Source of the DNA: an uncultured Dysosmobacter sp.
GTDB taxonomy: Bacteria; Bacillota; Clostridia; Oscillospirales; Oscillospiraceae
NCBI RefSeq assembly: GCF_947631165.1
Contig: NZ_CANRKH010000004.1
Coordinates: 90,140-154,139, forward strand
Direction: 5' to 3'
Length of the DNA: 64,000 nt
Shown here in pieces: positions 24,890 to 33,587 of this stretch; positions within the stretch are counted from its first letter, which is position 1, and every line of letters begins with the position of its first letter. A program made the position numbers and the translations under genes. The notes under the pieces were generated by a model. That model was not told the DNA's origin and searched no databases. It was given only the letters and a program-made list of their open reading frames with translations.

Positions 24890-26422
24890 TTATTGGAAGG
24901 AGTGGCTGGTCAATTGTCCCCTGCCGCAAACAGCCTCTTTTCTCCCATCAAAGCGGGGGTCCACATACTGCTGAAACCAATCGCCTAACTGGGCCGCGAG
25001 AGCTGCCTGGACCTCCGCATACTGAGATCTTCCATAGAGGTTTTTTTCCTCGCCGGGGTCACCTGCCAAATCGTAAAGCTCGTTGGGACCGTCGGGATAC
25101 CGCAGCACCAGCTTCCACTCCATAGTGCGGATCATGCGGCAGGGACCGTATTCATCAAACACCACGACACTGTCCCGCACCCGCTGTGCTTTGCCGGTCA
25201 GCAGCCTCGCAAAGCTGACTCCCGGCATTTCGGCCGGCTTTTGAAAGGGTACGTCCGCCATGTCCAAAATCGTCTCGTACAGGTCATAATGGCTGGCCAT
25301 CTCATGGCACACCCAATTCTCTGGGATAACGCCCGGGCAGGCGAACAGCCCCGGCACCTTCACGGAGGTATCGTACATGTTGACCGGCAACGTGCCATTG
25401 CCCTTGCCCCATATGCCGTGATGCCCCATATTCATGCCGTTATCGCCGGTGAATACGATCATGGTGTCCTCAGCCAGCCCGCGCGCTTCCAGCTCGTCCA
25501 GCAAGCGTCCCACCTGGGCGTCCATCGCCGTAACAGCGGCATAGTAGCCGGTCAGGCTCTCTCTGCGGTGCTCCTGCCAGGTTTCCGGGATCGGCCCATA
25601 CTTGGCGGAGGAAAAGCGGATGCCCTCATGAGACTCGCTGTTCCACTGTGCCAGCGTCTTTTTTCCATTGGGCGCCCAAGGGTGCGGCGGGACATTGGGC
25701 GTGGAGTCAAAGGGGCAGTCCCGGTACAGATCGATATATTCCTTGGGATGACTGACCTCAGACCATGGGGAATGAGGGGCCGTGAAGTGGACTGCCAGGA
25801 AAAACGGGTCCTCCGGCCGCTGGCGGAGGTCCAGAAACGCGATGGCGTTATCGGCGATGATGTTCGTGATATATTGGCCGTGCTTCAATTCCATGACGCC
25901 GTTTTCCAGCACCACCGGATAGAAGTAGTTTTCGCCGCCCATGGCGGTGGTTTTCCAATAGCTGAAGCCAGCTTGCGGCGTGTAGCTGTCGCCCATGTGC
26001 CACTTGCCGGAAAGGCCGCATTCATAGCCATTTTCCGCCAGAAGCTGGGTAAAGGCCACATGTCTGTCCAGATACCGGATGGGCTTATCGCCATGGAGCT
26101 GGCTTTTGGGCCATCGATACTCCCAAGTGATCGTATCGGATGCAAATGCTTTTTTCAATTCATCCGACAGGACCCGTTCGTCCAGATGGCCCTTAGCCAG
26201 CCAGTCATGCACGCCATGCTGGGAGGGGATCTTCCCTGTGTAAATGGACATTCTGGCCGGTGAACACACTGGAGACGCGCAGAAGAAGTTATCAAAGCGC
26301 ACGCCATGGGCGGCGATGCGGTCCAGATTCGGCGTTTTCAATTCGTGATTTCCCGCGCAGCCCATAGCCCATGCGCCGTGGTCATCGGTCAGAATGAACA
26401 AAATATTTTTACGTTTGCTCAT
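24890..26422 (-). CDS. Sulfatase, S1 family, apparently cytoplasmic
   Basis: This 510-residue protein has the alkaline-phosphatase-fold sulfatase core. NILFILTDDHGAW (residues 6-18) supplies metal-binding Asp pairs. The CSPAR motif at 53-57 is the C-x-P-x-R site whose Cys becomes formylglycine. GYECGLSGKWHMGDS supplies Lys/His, and IVFTGDNGMNMGHHG the second Asp/Asn pair. There is no signal peptide, so the substrate must be imported. The Cys form requires an anaerobic sulfatase-maturating radical enzyme, not seen here. It is last in the operon with the Tct transporter. Start chosen at 26422 after GAGGCGAGAGT. Substrate unknown. Confidence 0.92.
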   Translation of the reverse strand: MSKRKNILFILTDDHGAWAMGCAGNHELKTPNLDRIAAHGVRFDNFFCASPVCSPARMSIYTGKIPSQHGVHDWLAKGHLDERVLSDELKKAFASDTITWEYRWPKSQLHGDKPIRYLDRHVAFTQLLAENGYECGLSGKWHMGDSYTPQAGFSYWKTTAMGGENYFYPVVLENGVMELKHGQYITNIIADNAIAFLDLRQRPEDPFFLAVHFTAPHSPWSEVSHPKEYIDLYRDCPFDSTPNVPPHPWAPNGKKTLAQWNSESHEGIRFSSAKYGPIPETWQEHRRESLTGYYAAVTAMDAQVGRLLDELEARGLAEDTMIVFTGDNGMNMGHHGIWGKGNGTLPVNMYDTSVKVPGLFACPGVIPENWVCHEMASHYDLYETILDMADVPFQKPAEMPGVSFARLLTGKAQRVRDSVVVFDEYGPCRMIRTMEWKLVLRYPDGPNELYDLAGDPGEEKNLYGRSQYAEVQAALAAQLGDWFQQYVDPRFDGRKEAVCGRGQLTSHSFQ

Positions 26423-26438
26423 ACTCTCGCCTCGATTT

Positions 26439-26628
26439 TCAGAGATCAATGGAATAGCCTGCCGGCATCCGGGCAAGTTCCTCCGCCTGACGCATCATCC
26501 GCCGTGGCACTTCCGCGGTCTTTCTCTGGCCCCGGATCATCAGGGGAATGTGAACAGCGGCTTCCAGCACCAAGGACCGCCGTATACGGAGATGGGCGAC
26601 AATGTCCTCTGTATGCTGCGAGGATGCT
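26439..26628 (-). other. Open stretch between isomerase and sulfatase genes, possibly decayed coding sequence
   Basis: On the minus strand one frame is open for about 60 codons up to the TGA at 26439 and contains VLEAAVHIPLMIRGQRKTAE, which faintly recalls the E.SVRVPLIIRG segment of sulfatases. It has no start and no ribosome site. It may be the relic of a second sulfatase or chance. Confidence 0.3.
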
Positions 26629-27405
26629 TCAGCTTTTGCAAAAGAGTGATTCTAAATAGCGCATATCATCTTGATAGACAGCCATATCCGTATAGTTCAT
26701 GTACTCGAATACTCCCACGGCGTCCGGCGTGTACTTTGCACACCCCTCCGCGAAGGCACTCCAGTCAATAATCCCGTCCCGCAGCCTTTCGTGGGAATCT
26801 TGTCTGCCGTTATTATTGTGCAGATGATACGCGCAAACCCGGTGGTTCAGCGTCTTTTGAAGCTGCGCGATATCCATGCCGGCAACGGCTGCGTGTCCTA
26901 CGTCTATCACACATCGCAATTCGGGAATCGTTTTAAACAGCCGCAGGAACTGCTCTTGATTAAACAACGGAACCCTTCCCGAGCAAAGATTTTCCGCGCC
27001 GAGGACGACCTCTTCCGCCTTGCAGATCTCGTGGAACCGGGCAAGGCGTTCCAAGGCACGCTGCCGGCAATCGCTCCTGTATACGGAGTCGTCAGGGCGT
27101 TCCACTTCACCATAGGTATGCACGACATAGAACTCGCCGTTGAATCGATGGTACAGGTCAAACGGCTTTTTCAGCGTTTCAAACAGCTTGCTCTCACTGC
27201 AATCCGCAGCAATATCAACGAACGCGAAGGGTGCGTGAATGCTGAATGGCCCCGGATCACGCACAGATAATTCCGTGAGCAGGCAGTTCCATTGATCCTC
27301 ACTGCCAAACTCATAAAAGATCTCTACGCCAAAGGGTTTTTCGATTTTTAGCAGCTGTCTGATCTTAAATTTGTAAAAGCTGCAGGTACTGATGCTGTAT
27401 CTCAT
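26629..27405 (-). CDS. Sugar phosphate isomerase/epimerase-like TIM-barrel protein
   Basis: This 258-residue protein belongs to the AP-endonuclease-2/xylose-isomerase-like TIM-barrel family. Likely metal ligands are spread along the barrel: Glu in VVLGAENL, Asp and His in CVIDVGHAAVAG, His in AYHLHNNNGRQDSHE, and a late Glu in GVFEYMNY. It overlaps the tctA stop by 4 bp (ATGA), so it is translationally coupled to the transporter. A homologue with the same motifs is at 37159-37983. It probably isomerises or epimerises the imported compound or its desulfated product; the substrate cannot be told. Confidence 0.88.
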   Translation of the reverse strand: MRYSISTCSFYKFKIRQLLKIEKPFGVEIFYEFGSEDQWNCLLTELSVRDPGPFSIHAPFAFVDIAADCSESKLFETLKKPFDLYHRFNGEFYVVHTYGEVERPDDSVYRSDCRQRALERLARFHEICKAEEVVLGAENLCSGRVPLFNQEQFLRLFKTIPELRCVIDVGHAAVAGMDIAQLQKTLNHRVCAYHLHNNNGRQDSHERLRDGIIDWSAFAEGCAKYTPDAVGVFEYMNYTDMAVYQDDMRYLESLFCKS

Positions 27406-28907
27406 TTTTCCGCCGCCTCTCCAGCTCTTTTCCTGAGGGCCTTGATTGCCTTGGAGATCGTGGGATATACCAACAGCAGCAAAGAGAACAGCAGAATGCA
27501 GAAGCAGATGGGGCGTCTGACAAGGATCATGGGATCGCCATAGGACACCATCAGTGAGCGCCGCAGATTGGTTTCACACAGTGTTCCAAGCACCAGTGCG
27601 ATCGTAAACGGGATGACAGGAATCCCAAATTTTTTCATCAGGAAGCCGATCAGCGCAAACACGATCAGTACAGCGACCTCGATCATGCTGTTGCTGATGG
27701 CGAACGCGCCCATCGTACACAGCACAACGATGCATGGCAGCAAAATATTTTCCGGGATGCGGGACACATTTACAAACAGCTTGATAAACAAAGACCCCTG
27801 AAGCAGCATGAAAATATTGATCACAAGCAGACCGCCCATAATGGCATAAACCCAAATGCTGCCGGCACTGAACAGCTTTGCGCCCGGTGTAATGCCCTGC
27901 ATGGTCAGCGCACCCAGCATGATCGCCATCACAGCGTCGCCAGGTATCCCCATTGTCAGCATGGGGATCAATGTTGCGCCGGTAACGGCGTTGTTGCCGG
28001 TTTCCGGTGCCAGAACACCTTCAATACTCCCCTTCCCGAACTTCTCGGGGTTTTTAGAGGCCCGACGGGCCTCATTGTAAGAAAACATGGCGGAGATTCC
28101 GCCTCCAGTACCGGGAATCGCGCCAATAATGACGCCAATAACGGAAGATTTCAAAATGGTTTTCCAATATTTCAGCAGATCCCGCAGCCGCAGGGCAGAC
28201 TTGCTGATCTCATAGCCCCGCGTGCCGCTGTCGCCCTTTTGACGTGCCGTATTGCACTCAAACAGCACCTGGCTCAACGCATACACACCCAGCATACAGG
28301 TAACAGGGCGAAACCCGGCCATCAAGCTGCGGCTCCCAAAGATCATGCGGCCCGTCCCAAAAATAGGATCCAGCCCGACACAGCAGACCAGCAGGCCCAG
28401 CAGCGCCGAGATCAGGCCCTTTATAATATTGTCCTTTGACAGACTGATTGTCGCGCACAGGCCAAACAGGCAGATCGCAAACATCTCCGGGGACGCGATC
28501 ACCTCCACAATCTTCGCCAGCTGGGGTGCCAGGAAGAGCAGTGCGGCCGCGCTGATCAGCCCGCCGATCGTAGAACCGTATAAGGCGGCTTTCAGCGCAT
28601 CGCCCGCACGGCCCTGCTTTGCAAGGGGATAGCCGTCCAGCGTCGTTGCCGCGGAATTGGGCGTGCCGGGCGTGTTGATCAGGATGGCGGTGATGCTCCC
28701 TCCGTACATACCGCCGACATAACCGCCCAACAGCATGAACATGCTTGGGATGGACTCCATCCCGATGGTCATGGTCAAAAGCACTGTGACCGCAAAGGAC
28801 ACAGAGAGGCCCGGCATGGCACCAATTACAATGCCTGCGAACAGGCCAAGATTCATCATCAAAAGATTATGGATCGTAAAGATCTCGGCTAAAACGGCAA
28901 GTGACAT
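27402..28907 (-). CDS. tctA: Tripartite tricarboxylate transporter, large membrane subunit
   Basis: The 501-residue protein has about 12 hydrophobic segments and the TctA signatures: GIVIGAMPGLSVSFAVTVLL near the N-terminus, GGSITAILINTPGTPNSAAT, and the repeat half GAIPGTGGGISAMFSYNEAR. TctA forms the channel of TTT systems, which import di- and tricarboxylates and other small acids with a secreted binding protein. AAAGGAGACGCTT precedes the start at 28907; a longer frame upstream overlaps tctB. Gene order tctC-tctB-tctA is the classical one. Confidence 0.95.
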   Translation of the reverse strand: MSLAVLAEIFTIHNLLMMNLGLFAGIVIGAMPGLSVSFAVTVLLTMTIGMESIPSMFMLLGGYVGGMYGGSITAILINTPGTPNSAATTLDGYPLAKQGRAGDALKAALYGSTIGGLISAAALLFLAPQLAKIVEVIASPEMFAICLFGLCATISLSKDNIIKGLISALLGLLVCCVGLDPIFGTGRMIFGSRSLMAGFRPVTCMLGVYALSQVLFECNTARQKGDSGTRGYEISKSALRLRDLLKYWKTILKSSVIGVIIGAIPGTGGGISAMFSYNEARRASKNPEKFGKGSIEGVLAPETGNNAVTGATLIPMLTMGIPGDAVMAIMLGALTMQGITPGAKLFSAGSIWVYAIMGGLLVINIFMLLQGSLFIKLFVNVSRIPENILLPCIVVLCTMGAFAISNSMIEVAVLIVFALIGFLMKKFGIPVIPFTIALVLGTLCETNLRRSLMVSYGDPMILVRRPICFCILLFSLLLLVYPTISKAIKALRKRAGEAAEK

Positions 28908-28918
28908 AAGCGTCTCCT

Positions 28919-29407
28919 TTAACGAATCGGTACCAACAGGATTTTTGTAAACAACAAGTAGATAATGGCTGTGAACGCATAAAATATGGCATACATCTGC
29001 CACTTCCGGCAGCGCAGGCACCAAAGGATAATTGGCGGGACGATTATCGTTGCGGGAATGATACCGAAGCATTTAAACAGCAGCCCGTAAATCACAATAA
29101 GTGCAAAAATAACGTAGGGAAACAGCGCTTCCCGCCACTGTCCGGCGGTCCTCTTCTCAGCCGTCTCCCGCTCTCCACACACGCCCAGCTTCCAATATAC
29201 GATCAGGCTCTTGACAAAGCCGATCACCGATACCAGCAGCAGGCCACTGGCGATCAGCTGGGGAAATGATTTGGGAGTAAAGGACTCCACTTCCATCATG
29301 GCCGTGACCTTGATCTGTGTTGGGATGACCCAAAAAAGCAGCACAAGGGATAAAATGATAAAGAAGAGCATCATATAAATATCTGTTTTTGCCTTTTTTC
29401 GATCCAA
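28919..29407 (-). CDS. tctB: Tripartite tricarboxylate transporter, small membrane subunit
   Basis: This 162-residue protein has four predicted membrane helices, with the first two at residues ~10-30 and 45-65, and the TctB pattern ESFTPKSFPQLIASGLLLVS, in which the FP.L motif is conserved. It sits between tctC and tctA with 11 bp to the tctA start, so the three are one transcript. TctB helps TctA receive the ligand from TctC. Confidence 0.9.
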   Translation of the reverse strand: MDRKKAKTDIYMMLFFIILSLVLLFWVIPTQIKVTAMMEVESFTPKSFPQLIASGLLLVSVIGFVKSLIVYWKLGVCGERETAEKRTAGQWREALFPYVIFALIVIYGLLFKCFGIIPATIIVPPIILWCLRCRKWQMYAIFYAFTAIIYLLFTKILLVPIR

Positions 29408-29504
29408 ATCGAACGCCTCCTCTCATATTGGAAAAGGTCAGGCCGCGGCAGCGCAGCCTGACCCCTTACTTCTTAAAATCTGAATGCGGGGGAGCCACTC
29501 ACAC

Positions 29505-30575
29505 TCACATCAAGCCCGCGCTGGTCAGGATCTCCTCATACAAAACAAACGCGTCTTTGACAAGAGCAGTGATCTCTTCAGAGTCCTGAATAGAGGCGAA
29601 GGAACCGCAGCCGCTGTTCAGCAGATACTCCGCGTAAGCGTCCGAAGCAAGAATACCATCGATCTCCTTCGTCAGATACGAGACGATCTCATCAGGCGTA
29701 TCCGCATTGACGCCAACGATCTTCCAGCCGGCCAGCGCGTCCATGTTTTTGATGCCGTAATCGCCGACGGCGGGAACATCCTGCAGATAATAAGAGGGCT
29801 CATTGGCCAGGCAGGCGATGGTATTGCACTCGCCATCGTTATAGTGGGTATAAATGAAGTTATCATCAGAGATCGCGAAATCCACTTCGCCGGTCAGCAG
29901 AGCCTGATAGGCGCCATTATTGCCATCATAGGCGATCGCCTTGCCAAGACTGGCTCCCTCGATTTGGCCCAGCAGAGACAGAATGCTCAAATGGCCGTAA
30001 CCTCCGCTGTTGGGCACCGCATAGGAAAACTCATTATGGGATGTAACAAAGGCCACAAAGTCGTCATAGGTCTTGATATCGGAATCGACCGGAACTGTGA
30101 TGGTAGCCATGCAGGCAGGCGTGATCATCGCAATCAGCTTGATATCCTCCAAGCCGTAACCAATATCCGGATTCATCAATGGCTGCGTGATCAGGCCGGC
30201 ATTCGCCAGAGAGAAGATCGTGTAGCCGTCACTGCCGCGGGACAGTGCGTCGTTAATGCCAATCGTCTGATTGCCGCCGGTCACATTTTCAACACTGATA
30301 TTGGTACCAATACTGGCTTGAAGTGCATCCGCCAGCTGGCGGCTGGCCAAATCAGTGGGAGAACCGGCGGCCACGGGAACGATCCAGGAAATATTCTTTG
30401 TGGGATAGTCATCAGGCTTTGCTCCGGGTTCGGGTGCCGCGGCAGGCTCATTCACCGAAGGCTGGGCAGGCTCATCTGCCGGAGGCTGCGAGTCGGATTT
30501 CGAGCAGGCAGCCAAGCTTGCCGCCAAAACCAGGGCCAGGCACAGTGAGAAAAACTTCTTTGTAATGCGTTTCAT
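29505..30575 (-). CDS. tctC: Tripartite tricarboxylate transporter, solute-binding lipoprotein
   Basis: The 356-residue lipoprotein starts MKRITKKFFSLCLALVLAAS with the lipobox LAAC at residues 20-23, then a Pro-rich linker. The TctC fold follows: YPTKNISWIVPVAAGSPTDL (the strand and loop that hold the ligand carboxyl), VENVTGGNQTIGINDALSRG, and YAVPNSGGYGHLSILSLLGQ. Start chosen at 30575 after GAAGGAGAGGTTTC. As in all TctC proteins a carboxylate-bearing ligand is expected; with a sulfatase in the operon a sulfated acid is a reasonable guess. Confidence 0.93.
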   Translation of the reverse strand: MKRITKKFFSLCLALVLAASLAACSKSDSQPPADEPAQPSVNEPAAAPEPGAKPDDYPTKNISWIVPVAAGSPTDLASRQLADALQASIGTNISVENVTGGNQTIGINDALSRGSDGYTIFSLANAGLITQPLMNPDIGYGLEDIKLIAMITPACMATITVPVDSDIKTYDDFVAFVTSHNEFSYAVPNSGGYGHLSILSLLGQIEGASLGKAIAYDGNNGAYQALLTGEVDFAISDDNFIYTHYNDGECNTIACLANEPSYYLQDVPAVGDYGIKNMDALAGWKIVGVNADTPDEIVSYLTKEIDGILASDAYAEYLLNSGCGSFASIQDSEEITALVKDAFVLYEEILTSAGLM

Positions 30576-30631
30576 TGAAACCTCTCCTTCTTCATCTTTT
30601 ACAAATTCAACGGAATTTGCAGGGGAACACA

Positions 30632-31558
30632 TTAGGGGGTATATTCTTTAAAATAACAAATGGCGTCATGCTCCAAGTCATCCGGATCGGTTTTGCGGTT
30701 GCAGCTAAACCATAATTTACCGTTTGCGTTGTCGCAGGATTCGATCTCAAACAACGTCGGAAATGCTTTGGATGTAATGCGGAATGATAAATCCTCAGAG
30801 GCCATGATCGTTCCGCTCGCTTGAGATACATTATCATAAACCAAGATCACACTGATATTGTCATAGGTCATTGGAACATAAAGCCGATCTGTACCTGCCT
30901 TATAGCCAATTCCTTGATGGCGATATGCAGAAATGTTGTCGATCACACTTCCGTTCACCTTTGCATTTTCATAATCAATATCAAACGCATGTGTTACATT
31001 CACGATGCCGCTTGGCTGATTCTTTTCAACAGTGGCTTTGTAAAACGAATGTCCCGTATTATCTCCCGGCCATTCGAAAAACAAGAAGTATAAATTGTCC
31101 GTGTCTTTGCCAAGAAGTTCGGCACCCCCCATGCGAATCGGCTCTCCATTGTACCGTAAATCATAATCCGCCGCATGATAATAAGTTGTTCCTGAATACC
31201 TGAGTTTTACAAAACCCTGACCGTCATTTTTCATTGTGGGTATATACATACAGCTGCTGGTTCCATCATTGGCTAAAACAATATCATTTGCATGTCCCAG
31301 GTAAGTTGCAAACATTTTATTCGTATCGCCATTTTTCATTTGAGTCAAAGTCCCATCACTTTGTCTCGCTCTATAAATGATCTGCTTGGTTTCTGCACCG
31401 TTGATTTTTGCACAATACAGGTATGTATCTCCAGCCGCAAAGCCTTGCATCTTAGAACATCCATTTGCATCTGGAATAGTCACAAGCACATTATAAGTAT
31501 TGTAATATGCGGCAGATGCCGCGATGGAAAGAATGATTGCCGCACATATTGACAACAC
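30632..31558 (-). CDS. Secreted protein of unknown function, possibly beta-propeller, with a nonsense codon near its natural start
   Basis: From GTG at 31558 the frame gives 308 residues: an N-terminal hydrophobic signal (LSICAAIILSIAASAAYY), then repeated strand-like blocks such as GDTYLYCAKING, LGHANDIVLANDG and DTDNLYFLFFEWPGD that suggest a propeller. I do not recognise a family with certainty. The likely original start is the ATG at 31585, which has AAGGGGAG before it, but a TGA at 31562-31564 (codon 8) interrupts that frame. Translation may re-start at the GTG two codons later, or the gene may be inactive. It is first in the tct-sulfatase operon and more AT-rich than the rest. Confidence 0.6.
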   Translation of the reverse strand: MLSICAAIILSIAASAAYYNTYNVLVTIPDANGCSKMQGFAAGDTYLYCAKINGAETKQIIYRARQSDGTLTQMKNGDTNKMFATYLGHANDIVLANDGTSSCMYIPTMKNDGQGFVKLRYSGTTYYHAADYDLRYNGEPIRMGGAELLGKDTDNLYFLFFEWPGDNTGHSFYKATVEKNQPSGIVNVTHAFDIDYENAKVNGSVIDNISAYRHQGIGYKAGTDRLYVPMTYDNISVILVYDNVSQASGTIMASEDLSFRITSKAFPTLFEIESCDNANGKLWFSCNRKTDPDDLEHDAICYFKEYTP

Positions 31559-31659
31559 ACCTCATCGGCCTATTTTCACCTCCATGTATGCTTCTCCCCT
31601 TTTATCTTTTACTTATGCCAGAGTCCATGAGGTTGACCTGCATTCAGTCTTTAGTATTT

Positions 31660-31688
31660 TGTATATCATACACTAAAAGCGTTGTCAA
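31660..31688 (-). promoter_or_regulatory. Promoter of the tct-sulfatase operon
   Basis: On the minus strand TTGACA (31688-31683) and TATACA (31665-31660) are 17 bp apart, about 75 bp upstream of the ATG at 31585. Confidence 0.8.
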
Positions 31689-31759
31689 TACCCGAGAATT
31701 TTACACAGTTTTCACAATTTTCAATAAATCTTTTCTCTTCAAAAAAGTTTCTAAAATTA

Positions 31760-31871
31760 TTACTAAATTTTTTAGCGTGAAATCAAAAAGAAACGCCTCC
31801 TGCGGGGCTTTCGGCTCTTTGTATCGGAAATGTTGACCATTTTCTGATAAATAGTTACTAAAATTTTTAGC
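31760..31871. promoter_or_regulatory. Two copies of a 17-bp palindromic site upstream of the operon promoter
   Basis: TTACTAAATTTTTTAGC (31760-31776) and TTACTAAAATTTTTAGC (31855-31871) differ at one base, have CTAAA/TTTAG symmetry and lie 95 bp apart between lacI and the operon. They are candidate operators for the adjacent LacI-type regulator; 95 bp would suit looping. Confidence 0.5.
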
Positions 31872-31902
31872 AAAAATTTCAATAAATTTTTTTGATCTTG
31901 GG

Positions 31903-31941
31903 AGAAAAAAGAAGCTCAGGCGCTGATAGCTCCTGAACTTC
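31903..31941 (-). terminator. lacI-type gene terminator
   Basis: On the minus strand GAAGTTCAGG/CCTGAGCTTC (one mismatch) with an 11-nt loop is followed by TTTTTTC. Confidence 0.75.
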
Positions 31942-31950
31942 CTTTTCTGT

Positions 31951-33069
31951 TTACAACTTGTTATTTTTTGCCGGATCCTGCTCCATATATCGCTCCGAGC
32001 ATCGGGCGGTACTTTTGCGGCAGATCAGGCGGGGAGCATATTCGATCCTGGTGATGCTGACCGGAGAGTCCTCCCTGTCGCTGCTGTTTCTCGTCCGGAT
32101 CTTTCCGATCAGCAGATCCACAGAGTCCAGCGCTTTCTGCCGTGTATATGGCTCCACCGTCGTCAGCGCGATCCGCTGAAACGCAGAATAAGACAGATTG
32201 TCGCATCCACAGACGGAATAATCCTGCGGGATCTTCTTCCCACGTTCCAAAATCGCGTCCATAACACCATAGGCCATCATATCATTCGTGGCCGCAAAAG
32301 CTGTAACCGGCGCCCCAATGTCAAGCAGATGGCTTACCAGCAAATGCCCCGTCTCATAGCCCTCCAGATTTTCCGCATTCTCCAGATGCTCCGTTTCCAC
32401 TGTACTTATGTGCAGATATTCATCCGGATCAAGGCCATGCTCCCACATGCAGCTGCGCAGTCCTTCGATCCGGCGGCTTCGGGCGGACTGCGTTTTGGTG
32501 AGCGGCTTTGAAATGTGGGCAATATAGCGGTGGCCCAGGCTTATGAGATGTTCCGCGATCAGCTGCCCGATCTTATAATTGTCCAGTTCCATCGTATTGA
32601 CACCCATTGTAGCGGATTTATCGTAAAGCTGGACCAGCGGTACTTCCATACTCAACAGCTGGACAGCGGAAATATTGTCCGGCTGATAGACCAGCAGGAC
32701 CCCCGCCACCTGAAATTCCCGGCAGATCCGCACAATGTCGGCTTCCTGTTCTTCTTTCCGCTCTGTACATACCGTCAGCACGGAATATCCCAATTCACCG
32801 GCCCGCTGCTGGATCCCATCGATCATATTCAAATACAGCGCATTGTGGAAGGTGGGGTATACCACCAGTAAAAGGCGGCCCATCACACTGTTCAGGCGGC
32901 TGTTTCCTAGTGTGCGGTAACCCAAACGGTCACAAGCATCCAGAACCCGTACCCTCGTCTCATCCGAAAAGTTGATATTCTTGTAACTATTCAAAATCAT
33001 AGACACTGTGGACTGGGACACACCTGCCAATTCCGCAACATCCTTTGCCGTTACTCGATGCTTTTTCAT
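31951..33069 (-). CDS. LacI-family transcriptional regulator
   Basis: This 372-residue regulator opens with MKKHRVTAKDVAELAGVSQS, the LacI helix-turn-helix, followed by the hinge region and a periplasmic-binding-like effector domain (residues ~60-340: VMGRLLLVVYPTFHNALYLN, AFAATNDMMAYGVMDAILER, SVCGCDNLSYSAFQRIALTT). It has its own promoter and terminator and lies just upstream of the tct-sulfatase operon on the same strand, so it is the obvious regulator of that operon. The effector is presumably the imported compound or a breakdown product. The ATG at 33069 is preferred over an upstream GTG. Confidence 0.93.
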   Translation of the reverse strand: MKKHRVTAKDVAELAGVSQSTVSMILNSYKNINFSDETRVRVLDACDRLGYRTLGNSRLNSVMGRLLLVVYPTFHNALYLNMIDGIQQRAGELGYSVLTVCTERKEEQEADIVRICREFQVAGVLLVYQPDNISAVQLLSMEVPLVQLYDKSATMGVNTMELDNYKIGQLIAEHLISLGHRYIAHISKPLTKTQSARSRRIEGLRSCMWEHGLDPDEYLHISTVETEHLENAENLEGYETGHLLVSHLLDIGAPVTAFAATNDMMAYGVMDAILERGKKIPQDYSVCGCDNLSYSAFQRIALTTVEPYTRQKALDSVDLLIGKIRTRNSSDREDSPVSITRIEYAPRLICRKSTARCSERYMEQDPAKNNKL

Positions 33070-33161
33070 ATGATCACCGCCCTGCCTCACCGATTCACCG
33101 TTTACAGAACACCGGTACTCGATATATCGTGCCGCCCACTCTACTGTCTGCTTTATTTAAA

Positions 33162-33190
33162 ATTGTAGCGCAGCTTTTGCACTTTGGCAA
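33162..33190 (-). promoter_or_regulatory. Promoter of the lacI-type gene
   Basis: TTGCCA (33190-33185) and TACAAT (33167-33162) are 17 bp apart on the minus strand. Confidence 0.75.
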
Positions 33191-33259
33191 GGTTAAGTTT
33201 TTCCGCCTGACATCTCTATAACAAGCAAATAGTTTTAAAATTCGTGTAATGGCCACTGT

Positions 33260-33560
33260 ATGTATGCATTTCTACCCATGGTCTTGACCATGTATGTATC
33301 AATGCCTCATTCATCCACATGGGCGATTTTTTCTGGCGGCATGTCTTCGATTTACTCCCGATACACTGCTACCCTCCTCTTGGCAGCCGGTACGTCCGCG
33401 GGATTTAGAGCAGGCGACACCATTAAGAAACCCACAGGCCTCGGAATATTTCTGAAGCGGCTGGATGGCTCACTCCAACTCTTCCTGTTTGAGTGTCGGT
33501 TTACTGACCATGTACTTGCAGAACTAAAAATCCAACGCCCGCAGGCAGCTCAGATTGTCT
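33260..33560 (-). pseudogene. IS630-family transposase remnant
   Basis: The minus strand carries, across several stop codons, VSPALNPADVPAAKRRVAVY, IEDMPPEKIAHVDE and GIDTYMVKTMGRNAYIQW. The pattern IPPEKI.YVDE.GIDTY....R is that of IS630-type transposases around the second catalytic Asp. Both ends are missing and no terminal repeats were found. It lies between the lacI gene and the reductase pair. Confidence 0.7.
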
Positions 33561-33587
33561 GTTTCGCAATTTCTTCCCTTCTGTGAT

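Noticed and set aside
25241..26263. Plus-strand open frame of 340 codons within the sulfatase gene
   Set aside because: The sulfatase on the other strand has full motifs; this frame has none.
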